A stretch of 64,000 nt of DNA from Streptomyces paradoxus (GCF_014202475.1 NZ_JACHGV010000008.1:124001-188000), one strand, 5' to 3'; counted from the stretch's first letter, positions 43,551 through 51,899 are shown. Translations and numbers: made by a program. Notes: generated by a model from the letters alone, not told the origin.

Positions 43551-44318
43551 TCAGAACTGTGCACCGGCTGTCTCCCACCCGGCCGCCCCGCCGCCCGGGG
43601 CGATGTCCCAGGGCCGGGGGCCGGTGCCGTTCGTCCACGCCTCCAGTGCCTCCCGGTCCACGCACACGATCCCGCACTGCTCGGCGTACTCCATCGCCGG
43701 CGCCGTGAAGTCACTCGTGCTGACCAGTACGGCGACGTCGGCCTCATGGACGGTGTAGCACGTGCCGCCGAAACGCTGCAGATCCTGTGAGCCGACCCGA
43801 TGGGACTCGCCGTACTGCTTGCACTGGATGACGACGCGGCGCCCGTCGGGCGTCACGGCCACGACGTCGGCGCCCAAGTCCCCGGCGCCTCCCACGACTT
43901 CGGCACCCGAGCAGCCGTCCCGCTCGCAGAGTGCCGCGATCGCCTCCTCGAACTCCTCCGGCGTCAGGGCGTCGTAATCGACGACGACCTCGGCGGCCGC
44001 CGGCTGACGGGGCACGGCTGGAGCCTCCAGTTCCTGTGCCGCCACCCTGGCCGCCTCGTCGAGTGCCGCGGCGGCCCGGCGTGCCACGCCCGCCACCCGC
44101 ATCCGGCGCCGTAGGCCCAGGCAGCCCGCGACGGCTATCACGGCCAGGACGAACACCCAGGCAGGACGCCGCTCGACGGTGCTCGCCGCCACGCGGGCGG
44201 CGAGGCCCAGGACACTCACGACCACCGCGAGAAACACGAAGAACAGGGCCGTCGACCGAAGATCGAACCCGTACCGGCGGCGCTTCACAACCGGAGCGCG
44301 CTGCGGAGGCACTGTCAC
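43551..44318 (-). CDS. membrane-anchored Mrr-like restriction endonuclease
   Basis: A 255-residue protein with two N-terminal membrane segments (STALFFVFLAVVVSVLGLAA and PAWVFVLAVIAVAGCLGLRR), a helical linker, and a C-terminal Mrr_cat/RE-like domain: DALTPEEFEEAIAALCERDG, GGAGDLGADVVAVTPDG, RRVVIQCKQYG. The Asp of GADV and the QCKQY are the D-(Q/E)xK metal-binding active site of the Mrr subgroup of PD-(D/E)xK nucleases; FGGTCYTVHEADVAVLVSTS completes it. Mrr cuts methylated DNA; this membrane-tethered form is frequent in actinobacteria with unknown role. GTG 44318 follows a strong GAGGGGGG; ATG 44333 lies upstream without a site. Precedes the Fic gene. Confidence 0.85.
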   Translation of the reverse strand: MTVPPQRAPVVKRRRYGFDLRSTALFFVFLAVVVSVLGLAARVAASTVERRPAWVFVLAVIAVAGCLGLRRRMRVAGVARRAAAALDEAARVAAQELEAPAVPRQPAAAEVVVDYDALTPEEFEEAIAALCERDGCSGAEVVGGAGDLGADVVAVTPDGRRVVIQCKQYGESHRVGSQDLQRFGGTCYTVHEADVAVLVSTSDFTAPAMEYAEQCGIVCVDREALEAWTNGTGPRPWDIAPGGGAAGWETAGAQF

Positions 44319-44433
44319 GACATCCCCCCTCATGGGACCAACAGCAAGATCACTCCCACCGTCTTCCCAAGATCACCGACTTCACCGCTCCAGCCGCCGT
44401 GTGGGACGCCCCGCCCGAGGGTGCCGCGCGAAG

Positions 44434-44850
44434 TCATCGTTCCCGCAGGCGCCACCACCACCAGCGCCCCGCGGTCCACTCGCTCACCCACCCCGGATTC
44501 GGAAGCGTGCGGCGCTCGAACTCCGCGTCGATCCGCTCCACCAGGCGGCCCAGATCCGCCCGGGCCCCTGGGGGCAGGCGCCGCAGGGCCTCGTCCAGGT
44601 CGTCCCGGCCGTCTTCGATCTCGATGCCGGGACTCTCGTAAGGGCCCTCCAGGTAGCGCCCCGGCTGCCTGAAGGCCCACTCGAAGCGGCTGAGAGCTAC
44701 GGCGACGGCGTCGGGCCACAGATGTTCGGCCTCAACACGCCGCACAGCCGCCCGAGTTCGAGCCGATACGGCCGGAATCCGGAGAACGGGCGTGTGCTTG
44801 GGGGGCCGCCACCGCTCGGCGCGGACGGCCGTCGGGCGCCTACGCGGCAC
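44434..44850 (-). CDS. hypothetical protein upstream of the Mrr-like gene
   Basis: A 138-residue protein, basic at the N terminus and very Trp-rich at the C terminus (WVSEWTAGRWWWWRLRER). The middle (SRFEWAFRQPGRYLEGPYES, DGRDDLDEALRRLPPGARAD, LGRLVERIDAEFERRTLPNP) is typical of a conserved actinomycete hypothetical often found near restriction or Fic genes, but no function is known. GTG 44850 with GAAAGGG before it. Same strand as the Mrr-like and Fic genes, 115 bases upstream of the former. Confidence 0.7.
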   Translation of the reverse strand: MPRRRPTAVRAERWRPPKHTPVLRIPAVSARTRAAVRRVEAEHLWPDAVAVALSRFEWAFRQPGRYLEGPYESPGIEIEDGRDDLDEALRRLPPGARADLGRLVERIDAEFERRTLPNPGWVSEWTAGRWWWWRLRER

Positions 44851-44952
44851 TGCCCTTTCGGATCAGAACCATGCCGGCATCCTGCCACAGCCGAGCGTGC
44901 CGCGGGCCTTGCCAGCGCCCGGACCCACCGCCACCCTGAGGGCACCAGCACC

Positions 44953-45252
44953 GTGGCACGAGAACGGGGGCAGCATGAACTGACCCAAGCCGCCCGTCGC
45001 GAACAACCCGTTCTGCCGCCCGCCGAGCCGACGCTGGTCTCGGCGCCTGCCCTGACCGCGGCCGAGGCTCGCGAACGAGACATCGAACGCCGCCTCGCCT
45101 TCAACGCGCGACAGCGCCGACTGGCGGAGGGGGCTCGTTTCCGAGCCGCCGGGAAACTCAAGGCCGCGCGCAAGGCCAAGCCCCGGCCCGCCGGCACCCT
45201 CGGCGGCCGAAGCGCCCTCCCGCTCCCCGAAAACTCCGTGAAGTGCGCGTGA
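44953..45252 (+). CDS. possible small basic protein
   Basis: Ninety-nine codons from GTG 44953 with good third-position GC, ending with a basic helical stretch (TAAEARERDIERRLAFNARQ, GARFRAAGKLKAARKAKPRP). No family recognised and only a distant GAGGG upstream, so the start and even the gene are uncertain. No better reading was found on either strand in 44851-45443. Confidence 0.35.
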   Translation: MARERGQHELTQAARREQPVLPPAEPTLVSAPALTAAEARERDIERRLAFNARQRRLAEGARFRAAGKLKAARKAKPRPAGTLGGRSALPLPENSVKCA

Positions 45253-45524
45253 GCCAGAGCGTCCGCGCCTTTCGGTCGGGCTCCCGACTCTCGGCAAGCG
45301 GCGCCAGGAAATTCCGCAGCGGGTCTGCACGCTCGCGGGCGGCGAGTTAAGGTCACGCACATGGAAAACGCGCGTGCGACAGGGCCGATGGGCTTCCGGT
45401 AGCCCGCCAGGACGTACCTGGCGGTTGCTGCGATCGGAGTTCCGTGACACGCACCGCCCATCACCTTCGCCCCGCACACGGCCGGAGTGCCCACGCCTGT
45501 TCGTCAGGAACACCATGGCGCTCC

Positions 45525-45842
45525 GTGATCCTCTACGACCTCAGGTACAGCGCACGTACCTTCACCGATGCCGCACGACAGTCCAGGCGGCCCCAGCCTC
45601 GCAAGGTCCGCCGTACGGTTGCGGTCTACTCGTTCGCCCGGCACCAGCGGGACCGCTCCGTGGCCGAGTGGTCCGCGACGGAGGAACGCAGGGCGCGGCA
45701 GCGGCTGCGAGCCCAAGTGGGCGCTCTCCTGCGGCTGGTGAATTCCACCGGAGACGAGCTCGCGCTCGATGCGGTGGACATGGTGGACATGGTGGACATC
45801 GTGCCGGCGCGTCATCGGCGCGGCTCGCTCTGGCTCGCATAG
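45525..45842 (+). CDS. possible small protein with VDM tandem repeat
   Basis: 105 codons from GTG 45525 (other starts back to 45444 exist). Basic helical middle (QSRRPQPRKVRRTVAVYSFA, WSATEERRARQRLRAQVGAL, LRLVNSTGDELALDAVDM), then a threefold 9-base repeat encoding VDM-VDM-VDI. No ribosome site and no family; the opposite strand is open too, but reads worse in codon third positions. Listed with caution. Confidence 0.35.
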   Translation: MILYDLRYSARTFTDAARQSRRPQPRKVRRTVAVYSFARHQRDRSVAEWSATEERRARQRLRAQVGALLRLVNSTGDELALDAVDMVDMVDIVPARHRRGSLWLA

Positions 45843-45867
45843 GGGGCTGGCATGCATCGAAGTTGAC

Positions 45868-47472
45868 TCAGTCGATCAGGACGCCCGGGTTGAGGATGCG
45901 ATGGGGGTCCAGCGCGTCCTTGGCGGCGCGCAGGGCCAGCGCGAAGGGATCCGGGCGCTGGAGGTCGTAGCCGGGGCGGTGGTCGCGGCCGACCGCATGG
46001 TGGTGGGTGATGGTGGCGCGGTGGCGGTGCAGTACGTCGCTCGCGGCGGCCTTGATGTCGTCCCAGATCCGGACTTCGTCGCCCGGGCGGCCGGCGACGG
46101 CCACGGTGAAATAGGGCGCGGCGCCGTCGGGGTACACGTGCGTCAGGCGGCAGTTGACGGTGGCCGGGTTCCCGGTGGCCTTGAAGGCGGCGGAGCCGAC
46201 CTCGGTGCGGACGGCATCGATCAGGGCCGGAACCCGGTCCCAGGTGGCGGCGGTCTCGAACGTCTCGACGACGGCACCCATACGGGCCAGTCCGTCACGC
46301 AGGTACGGCATGCGCAGGAACGCCGAACGCCAGGCGCTCACCGCCGTGTCGGCCGGGGCGTCGCCCGCCGCCGCCGGTCGCCCGCCACGGCCGCCATGGG
46401 CGCGGGCCAGCTCCAGGGCGCTCGCGAGGCGGCCGTCGACCGGGGCGGTGGCCGACTCGAAGCCCAGGACCAGGACGGAGGAGCCGTGGTGCGAGGCGCC
46501 GGACAACAACGCCTCGCCGGGATCGAGCAGGCGGCAGTTGGCGGGGGAGAGGTCGGACCGGGCGATGGCGCGCACGGCCTCCAGCGCCTGCCCGAAGTCG
46601 GCGAACGCAGCCGACGCCGAAGCCTTGTGCCGCGGCCGCTCCTGTAGGCGCATCCATGCCTCGGTGATGACCCCGAGCGCCCCCTCGGAGCCCAGGAACA
46701 GGCGATCGGGTGACGGCCCGGCACCGGAGGCGGGCAGCCGCCACGACGTGCCCGCTCCGGCGGGCGTCACGACGCGCAGGGACTGCACGAAGTCGTCGAT
46801 GTGCGTGCGGCCGGTGGCGTAGTGACCTCCGGCCCGGGTGGCCAGCCAGCCGCCGAGGGTGGAGAACTCGAAGCTCTGCGGGAAGTGGCGCAGGGTGAGG
46901 CCGTGGGGCCGCAACTGCGCCTCCAGCACGGGACCGAGCGCCCCGGCCCGGATGCGGGCCGAGCGGCTGACGGTGTCGACCTCCAGGACCTGGTCCGTCG
47001 ACGTCAGGTCGAGTGACAGCACGGCCCGGTGGGTGTCACCGCGGTACTCCACGCCGCCGACCACGGAGGAGCCGCCGCCGAAGGGGATGACGGCCACGCC
47101 CTGCCCGCCGGCCCAGTCCAGCAGGTCGGCCACCTCCCGGTCGTCGGTCGGGCGGGCGACCAGGTCGGGGATCCGGCCCGGCCGGCCCCGCAGGGCACGG
47201 ATGACGTCGCGGTAGGCCTTTCCCATGGCGTGGGCGGCGCGCGCGTCGGGATCGGTCGTGACGAGGTGGGCGAGCGCGGCCGGAAGTGTCACGCCGGGGC
47301 GGCCGATCTTCAGGTCGGCGACCCGGGGCACCGGCAGCGGGCGGGCCAGCGTGCCCGGCAACAGCGCTCCCAGCGCCACGCATTCGGCGTCGTCCGGGTG
47401 GGCGTCGGTGTACCCCCAGCCCCACCAGGAGCGGGTGCGGGAGGTGCCGGGGCCGGAGGGTGAGGCAGACAT
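45868..47472 (-). CDS. alkyl-dihydroxyacetonephosphate-synthase-like FAD oxidase
   Basis: A 534-residue vanillyl-alcohol-oxidase-family flavoprotein of the alkyl-DHAP synthase type. RSWWGWGYTDAHPD at the N terminus, GVAVIPFGGGSSVVGGVEYR and HFPQSFEFSTLGGWLATRAG, GGHYATGRTHIDDFV (FAD PP-loop and Thr-rich segments), then RLFLGSEGALGVITEAWMRL, and ATITHHHAVGRDHRPGYDLQ near the C terminus are the AGPS signatures, including the active-site histidine run. AGPS swaps an acyl for an alkyl chain to start ether lipids; bacterial homologues may have other substrates. ATG 47472 follows GGGAG. Divergent from a TetR gene across 65 bases with an operator. Confidence 0.88.
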   Translation of the reverse strand: MSASPSGPGTSRTRSWWGWGYTDAHPDDAECVALGALLPGTLARPLPVPRVADLKIGRPGVTLPAALAHLVTTDPDARAAHAMGKAYRDVIRALRGRPGRIPDLVARPTDDREVADLLDWAGGQGVAVIPFGGGSSVVGGVEYRGDTHRAVLSLDLTSTDQVLEVDTVSRSARIRAGALGPVLEAQLRPHGLTLRHFPQSFEFSTLGGWLATRAGGHYATGRTHIDDFVQSLRVVTPAGAGTSWRLPASGAGPSPDRLFLGSEGALGVITEAWMRLQERPRHKASASAAFADFGQALEAVRAIARSDLSPANCRLLDPGEALLSGASHHGSSVLVLGFESATAPVDGRLASALELARAHGGRGGRPAAAGDAPADTAVSAWRSAFLRMPYLRDGLARMGAVVETFETAATWDRVPALIDAVRTEVGSAAFKATGNPATVNCRLTHVYPDGAAPYFTVAVAGRPGDEVRIWDDIKAAASDVLHRHRATITHHHAVGRDHRPGYDLQRPDPFALALRAAKDALDPHRILNPGVLID

Positions 47473-47512
47473 GCGCGCTCCCAGCGAGGCCGGTGAAGTG
47501 ACCCATCGGAAA

Positions 47513-47528
47513 ATTACCGTAGGGTAAT
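47513..47528. promoter_or_regulatory. TetR-type operator between the flavoenzyme and its regulator
   Basis: ATTACCGTAGGGTAAT is a 16-base palindrome with one mismatched pair. TAATAT (47525-47530), overlapping its right end, would be a -10 box leading to transcription at or just before the TetR ATG (47538), which has no ribosome site. Midway between the two divergent starts. Confidence 0.6.
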
Positions 47529-47537
47529 ATTCAGTCC

Positions 47538-48170
47538 ATGACAATGCCGCCCTCGAAAGCCGGCACCAAGGGGGTCCCCAGGGCCGCCCGCGAACGACAG
47601 GTTCTGGACGCGGCCACCCAGGAGTTCGGACGCCACGGCTACGAAGCCACCACCGTGGCCGCCATCGCCACCAAAGTCGGCGTCACCAAACCCCTGCTGC
47701 ACCACTACTTCGGCAGCAAGCAGGACCTCTACCTCGCGTGTCTGAACCCCGTGGGCGACCGGTTGCTGCACGCCGTCCGCACCGCCATGGCCGAACCCGC
47801 CGCCACAGCGCAGCCCACCGCCCTGCGCGTGCTGCACGCCCTGTTCACCGCCCTGGACGGGCAGCGCGAGGCATGGTTCGTCCTCTACGACACCACACTG
47901 CCGCCCGACAGCGACGCTGCCCGCCGCGCCGCGTACTTCCGACGCGCCATCGACGACCTCGCCGCGACCGGCACCGCCGACCTCCTGCGGACGACCGGAT
48001 CCGGCGACCCGCTCGACGCCGACGCCCTCGCCTACGCGTGGCGCGGCCTGTGCACCGCGCTCGTCCGCTGGTGGGTCGGCCACCCCGACCAGTCGCCCGA
48101 AGCCATGACGCAGCGCTGCGCCCGGCTCTTCGCGGCCGGCCGCACGCTCCTCACGGCGGCTTCGGACTGA
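47538..48170 (+). CDS. TetR-family repressor
   Basis: A 210-residue TetR protein: RAARERQVLDAATQEFGRHG, YEATTVAAIATKVGVTKPLL and HHYFGSKQDLYLACLNPVG are the N-terminal helix-turn-helix; the C-terminal ligand domain is of the TetR_C_6/13 kind (AEPAATAQPTALRVLHALFT, ALDGQREAWFVLYDTTLPPD, ARRAAYFRRAIDDLAATG, WRGLCTALVRWWVGHPDQSP). Probably represses itself and the divergent flavoenzyme through the palindrome at 47513. ATG 47538 may be leaderless; an in-frame ATG six bases later is an alternative. Confidence 0.9.
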   Translation: MTMPPSKAGTKGVPRAARERQVLDAATQEFGRHGYEATTVAAIATKVGVTKPLLHHYFGSKQDLYLACLNPVGDRLLHAVRTAMAEPAATAQPTALRVLHALFTALDGQREAWFVLYDTTLPPDSDAARRAAYFRRAIDDLAATGTADLLRTTGSGDPLDADALAYAWRGLCTALVRWWVGHPDQSPEAMTQRCARLFAAGRTLLTAASD

Positions 48171-48303
48171 CGGGCTGCGCGCTCACTCTCCCGGCATGAC
48201 ATGCGCCCGCCGGACGGCGGGGTCGTGGGCGAGGATCTCGGTCGCCCATCGACGGACCTGTGAGGAGCAGTCGGCGACAGCGTGACGGGCCCGCTCGGTG
48301 GCG

Positions 48304-48930
48304 TCAGGCGGTGCGGCGGATCAGCAGGACGTGGTCGGTGACCTCCGCGGTGCGCCCGTCCGGTCCGGTCGCGATCCGGCGGGGCGCGTCGGCCCGCTGG
48401 ACCGTCCAGGTCCGCGGGTCCAGGTCGATCCCGGCGGCGACCTCCCGCGGGCTCGGGTACCGGATGTCGGGATCCTCGTTCCACGACCAGGGCGCGGTCG
48501 ATCCGTGATCGACCACCAGCAACCGTCCGCCCGGGCGCAGCGCGTGGGCGGCCGAGCGCAGGACGGTCGACCGGTCCAGGCCGAACGGGGTGTGCAGATA
48601 GTGGGCGCAGACCAGGTCGAAGGCGCCTTGCGGGAAGGATGCCTGCAGGTCGTGGCGCTCGGCGGTGACGCGATCGCCCAGGCCGTGGGAACGGGCGAGG
48701 GCGGTGAGCCGCTCGACCGCCACGGCCGAGATGTCGACCGCGGTGACGTGCCAGCCCTGGCCGGCGAGCCACAGCGCGTCGCCGCCCTCGCCGCATCCGA
48801 GGTCCAGTGCCTGACCGGATGACAGGTCCGAAACCGTCTCGGTGAGGCGGACGTTGGGCCGAGGAGTCTCGGCCGCCGGCCGGGCCGCGTAGACGCCGTC
48901 CCAGAATTCGAGCGCATCGGTGGTGCTCAT
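48304..48930 (-). CDS. class I SAM-dependent methyltransferase (TehB-like)
   Basis: A 208-residue methyltransferase. DALEFWDGVYAARP opens, then SSGQALDLGCGEGGDALWLA is the SAM-binding motif I, GWHVTAVDISAVAVERL motif post I, and FDLVCAHYLHTPFGLDRSTV plus LRPGGRLLVVDHG the motif II-III region. Similar to small TehB/UbiE-like enzymes; substrate unknown. ATG 48930 has AGGAGG six bases upstream. Convergent with the TetR gene. The 130 bases between hold a coding-like tail on the minus strand (see findings). Confidence 0.86.
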   Translation of the reverse strand: MSTTDALEFWDGVYAARPAAETPRPNVRLTETVSDLSSGQALDLGCGEGGDALWLAGQGWHVTAVDISAVAVERLTALARSHGLGDRVTAERHDLQASFPQGAFDLVCAHYLHTPFGLDRSTVLRSAAHALRPGGRLLVVDHGSTAPWSWNEDPDIRYPSPREVAAGIDLDPRTWTVQRADAPRRIATGPDGRTAEVTDHVLLIRRTA

Positions 48931-49090
48931 CAGGCCTCCTTGTGCGGGTAGGCGCTCAGTCTCGTCAGGCGCCTGCACGCCCGGCACGGAATCTTGCCGT
49001 TACGGCAAAGCGGCCTGCGCGGTCGAGCACACGGCCGCGCCCCCGGCCGAGGGTGTGTTCCTGGGCCGGGGGCGGCCGGCGCCGAAGGCG

Positions 49091-49618
49091 TCAGCCGGAG
49101 AAGGGGACCGCGTCGGCGGGGTCGGCGTGCCAGTTGGTGGCGACCGGCCGGTCGACCGTTGCGGTCTCGGGGAGCGCGAGGGTGACGGCGTTGGTCTCGT
49201 CGCCCGCGACGGCGAGGTGCAGGAAGTCGAGCTCCTTGCCGTGGTCGTTGTTCGTGGTCTTGGGGTTGATGCCGGCGTAGGCGGCGATGGAGCCGGACAG
49301 GGTCACCCTGTCGCTGACAGCGTGCTCGGCCGGCGACACCTCGGTGTCGGGGGAGGAGCCGAAGGAGGCGGAGGGGAAGACGCCCTCCAGGTAACAGGTC
49401 ACGCCGGACTTGGCCTTGGCGGTGACGAGGTAGTAGCCGCCGGCCTGCGTCTCCAGGCTGACCTTGTAGGTCAGGTCCTTGGTCACGCAGGCCCGCACGG
49501 CGCTGCTTCGGCTGTCGGCGGTGGCCGCGGCCGTGGCGGTCGCGGTGGCGGTGACGGCCATCGCGGCGACCGCGGCCAGGGCGAGGCGGGCGGACGGGGC
49601 GGCAAAGCGCGAGCGCAT
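49091..49618 (-). CDS. secreted DUF4232-type protein
   Basis: A 175-residue secreted protein. Signal peptide with a hydrophobic core (ARLALAAVAAMAVTATATAT) and cleavage near ADS-R or ATA-D, residues 33-38. The mature part, AVRACVTKDLTYKVSLETQA, GYYLVTAKAKSGVTCYLEGV, FPSASFGSSPDTEVSPAEHA, LDFLHLAVAGDETNAVTLAL, matches the DUF4232 beta-sandwich with two cysteines likely disulfide-bonded. These proteins are abundant in Streptomyces secretomes; role unknown. ATG 49618 with GGAG before. Between a methyltransferase gene and a WYL regulator, same strand. Confidence 0.82.
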   Translation of the reverse strand: MRSRFAAPSARLALAAVAAMAVTATATATAAATADSRSSAVRACVTKDLTYKVSLETQAGGYYLVTAKAKSGVTCYLEGVFPSASFGSSPDTEVSPAEHAVSDRVTLSGSIAAYAGINPKTTNNDHGKELDFLHLAVAGDETNAVTLALPETATVDRPVATNWHADPADAVPFSG

Positions 49619-49809
49619 TTGAGATCTCCATGGTGCGAAGTGGGTTGTCCGGCAAGCCGCTCGGACGACCTCAGCCTGTTCCGCGATCCGTCCCAGCCGC
49701 CACGAAAGACGGTCACTTCGGGACGCCGGAACGCTGGAACGGGCGCTGACCTGCACAGACGCCGACAGCCTGGAACGCCATGCCGGGATGCGGAGGAGGC
49801 ACCGGCCGC

Positions 49810-50778
49810 TTACTCGTCTGCGTACCGGGCGGCCATCGCGGCGGCGCGTTCGCGCAGGGAGGTGCGCAACGCCCCCGGGGACAGGGCCTCCGCGTCCGTG
49901 CCGAGCCGCCACAGCGCCCACTCGGCGTGCCGTAGGTCCTGGAACGTCACCTCCAGCCGCAGCCGTCCGTCGGCGTCGAGTTCCGCAGTGCGGAGGGCCA
50001 CCGCGCTGCTCAGCAGTTCCTCCCGCCGCTCCGGCGTCACCCGCACCAGCACGGCGATGTGATCCTCGGACAGGAACCGTGCGCAGCGTTCCCGCCAGAC
50101 CCGGTCCAGATCGACCCGGTCCGCTCGCTGCGCCGGTTCGGGGACTTCCTCGGCCGCCAGCACCCGCGACAGCCGGTAGGTGCGGTCCGCGCCGGATCTC
50201 GTGGCCAGCAAGTAGCCCCGGTCGCGCACGGTGACCAGGCCGATCGGGTCCACCGTGCGCCACCGCGGTGACTGGTCCGTCGCCGCGTAGTGGATGCGCA
50301 GCCGGTGTCCGGCGAGCACCGCGCTCCGGATCTCGAACATGGCCGCGTCAGGGACCTCCTCGGTGACCACCCGGCGGGAGAGCAGGTCGGTCTCGGGCTC
50401 GACGAGAAAGCGCCGGGCCGCGTCGCCGGCAGTGGCCTGATGGCTCTCGGGCAGCGCGTCGACCACCTTGCGCATGGCCGAAGCGAGTGCCGAGCCGAGG
50501 CCGAACACCTGCTCCCCGCGCCCCGATCCGGCGGTCAGCAGGGCCAGGGCCTCGTCGTGGTTCAGACCCGTGAGCTCGGTCCGGAAACCGGGCAGCAGCG
50601 CGAAGCCGCCGTGCCGGCCGCGTTCCGCGTAGACCGGGACGCCGGCTGCCGACAGCGCCTCGATGTCGCGCAGCACCGTACGGGTGGACACCTCCAGCTC
50701 GCGGGCCAGCGTGTCCGCGGTCAGCCGGCCGCGCTGACGCAGCAGCAGCACCAGCGAGACGAGCCGATCAGCGCGCAT
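49810..50778 (-). CDS. WYL-domain transcriptional regulator (DeoR-type HTH)
   Basis: A 322-residue regulator. RLVSLVLLLRQRGRLTADTL and ARELEVSTRTVLRDIEALSA form the HTH_11 winged helix, GVPVYAERGRHGGFALLPGF the adjoining wing. The WYL domain is about residues 140-240 (HRLRIHYAATDQSPRWRTVD and GLVTVRDRGYLLATRSGADR), followed by the WCX tail (VRVTPERREELLSS ... RLEVTFQDLRHAEWALWRLG). Such proteins sense small molecules or nucleic acid and often regulate the adjacent divergent gene, here rid-like. ATG 50778. No operator motif was obvious in the 130 bases between. Confidence 0.9.
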   Translation of the reverse strand: MRADRLVSLVLLLRQRGRLTADTLARELEVSTRTVLRDIEALSAAGVPVYAERGRHGGFALLPGFRTELTGLNHDEALALLTAGSGRGEQVFGLGSALASAMRKVVDALPESHQATAGDAARRFLVEPETDLLSRRVVTEEVPDAAMFEIRSAVLAGHRLRIHYAATDQSPRWRTVDPIGLVTVRDRGYLLATRSGADRTYRLSRVLAAEEVPEPAQRADRVDLDRVWRERCARFLSEDHIAVLVRVTPERREELLSSAVALRTAELDADGRLRLEVTFQDLRHAEWALWRLGTDAEALSPGALRTSLRERAAAMAARYADE

Positions 50779-50908
50779 GCGAGGACCTTAACGAATACAT
50801 GACCAAGGGTGTCGTGAATCGTTGGAAGGCTCTTCGTCAGCGACGTCGACGCCGGTAGCCACCGCGCCGATGGACGTACGCACTCCCCATGACTTGAATG
50901 GAGCGGAT

Positions 50909-51310
50909 GTGGCTGTGAAAAGAACGCCGATCAACCCGGTGACGTGGTCGGCCGAGCTGGGGTTCAACCAGGGTGAGCTGGTCTGCGGGCACACCCGGAC
51001 CCTGTACTGCTCAGGGCAGACCGCGATGAGCGGCGACGGCAAGCCCCGGCACGACGGTGACATGGCCGCACAGCTCGCGCTGAGCCTCGACAACCTGGAG
51101 GCCGTGCTCGGCGAGGCCGGCATGTCCCTCGCGAACCTCGTCCGGCTCAACGTCTACACCACCGACGTCGACCTGCTGTTCCCGCACTACGGCGTGCTGG
51201 CGTCGCGGCTGGGCGCCGCCGGGGTGGCACCGGCCACCACGATGCTCGGAGTGACACGATTGGCCGTCCCGGGCCAGATGGTGGAACTTGAGGGGACCGC
51301 CGTCGCGTGA
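50909..51310 (+). CDS. RidA/YjgF-family protein
   Basis: A 133-residue RidA-family protein, which typically hydrolyses reactive enamine/imine intermediates. KRTPINPVTWSAELGFNQGE, TRTLYCSGQTAMSGDGKPRH, DMAAQLALSLDNLEAVLGEA, GMSLANLVRLNVYTTDVDLL and PATTMLGVTRLAVPGQMVEL match, but the arginine of the deaminase site (usually R in xxRxxV) is absent: the motif here reads VAPATTMLGVTRLAVPG, so it may belong to a non-deaminase RidA subgroup. GTG 50909 follows GGAG; frame starts at 50822 would run into the regulator's promoter. Divergent from the WYL gene. Confidence 0.87.
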   Translation: MAVKRTPINPVTWSAELGFNQGELVCGHTRTLYCSGQTAMSGDGKPRHDGDMAAQLALSLDNLEAVLGEAGMSLANLVRLNVYTTDVDLLFPHYGVLASRLGAAGVAPATTMLGVTRLAVPGQMVELEGTAVA

Positions 51311-51329
51311 TGCGACCTCGCCGCTTGTG

Positions 51330-51360
51330 CTGCTCGTGCCGGTCGCACCGGCACGAGCAG
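51330..51360 (+). terminator. strong terminator between RidA and DUF488 genes
   Basis: CTGCTCGTGCCGGT and ACCGGCACGAGCAG pair perfectly over 14 bases with loop CGC, 20 bases after the RidA stop. Confidence 0.85.
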
Positions 51361-51381
51361 TGAGCAGATGGGTGATGGCCG

Positions 51382-51864
51382 ATGATCGGAATGGTGACGA
51401 TCGGCGTCTACGGCTTCGACTCCGACTCGTTCCTGCGCCGGCTGCGGCGCGCGGACGTCCGCGTCCTGCTCGACGTACGTCAGCGCCGCGGCGTCCGCGG
51501 ACCCGAGTACGCCTGGGCGAACTCACTCCGGCTGCAAGCGGCCCTCGCCCACGCCGGGATCGCCTACGAGCACCACCCCGAGCTCGCCCCGACCACCGAA
51601 CTGCGCCACCTCCAGTACGCCGAGGACGACCGCCAAGGGGTCGGCAAGCGCTCGCGCCGCGAACTCGCCGCCGAGTACATCCGCCGCTACACCACCGAGA
51701 TCCTCGACCGTGCCGACCTCACACCGATCGTGTCGGCGCTGCCGCACAGCGGAACCGCGGCGCTGTTCTGCGTCGAGCGTGATCCGGAGGCATGCCACCG
51801 CTCGCTGATCGCCCGGCGACTGGCCGAGCGGCACCACGTCACGATCGAGCACCTGCGCCCGTGA
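51382..51864 (+). CDS. DUF488 family protein
   Basis: A 160-residue protein: VTIGVYGFDSDSFLRRLRRA, VRVLLDVRQRRGVRG, GIAYEHHPELAPTTELRHLQ, and ALFCVERDPEACHRSLIARR near the C terminus, where the family has its conserved Cys-His (CxxxxxxCHR). DUF488 proteins are widespread and uncharacterised, sometimes annotated as putative nucleic-acid-binding. ATG 51382 with AGATGGG-like purine context; a second ATG nine bases on is possible. Convergent with the MarR gene at 51900. Confidence 0.86.
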   Translation: MIGMVTIGVYGFDSDSFLRRLRRADVRVLLDVRQRRGVRGPEYAWANSLRLQAALAHAGIAYEHHPELAPTTELRHLQYAEDDRQGVGKRSRRELAAEYIRRYTTEILDRADLTPIVSALPHSGTAALFCVERDPEACHRSLIARRLAERHHVTIEHLRP

Positions 51865-51899
51865 CGGGGGACGGGGCCGATGCCGCGGCGGACATGACC

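Noticed and set aside
41048..43708. 886-codon plus-strand ORF over the Fic region
   Set aside because: Shadow of the Fic and hypothetical genes; low complexity and no domain.
45504..45857. Minus-strand ORF opposite the VDM-repeat ORF
   Set aside because: His-rich repeated HVHH text is the complement of the plus-strand repeat; no family and worse codon bias.
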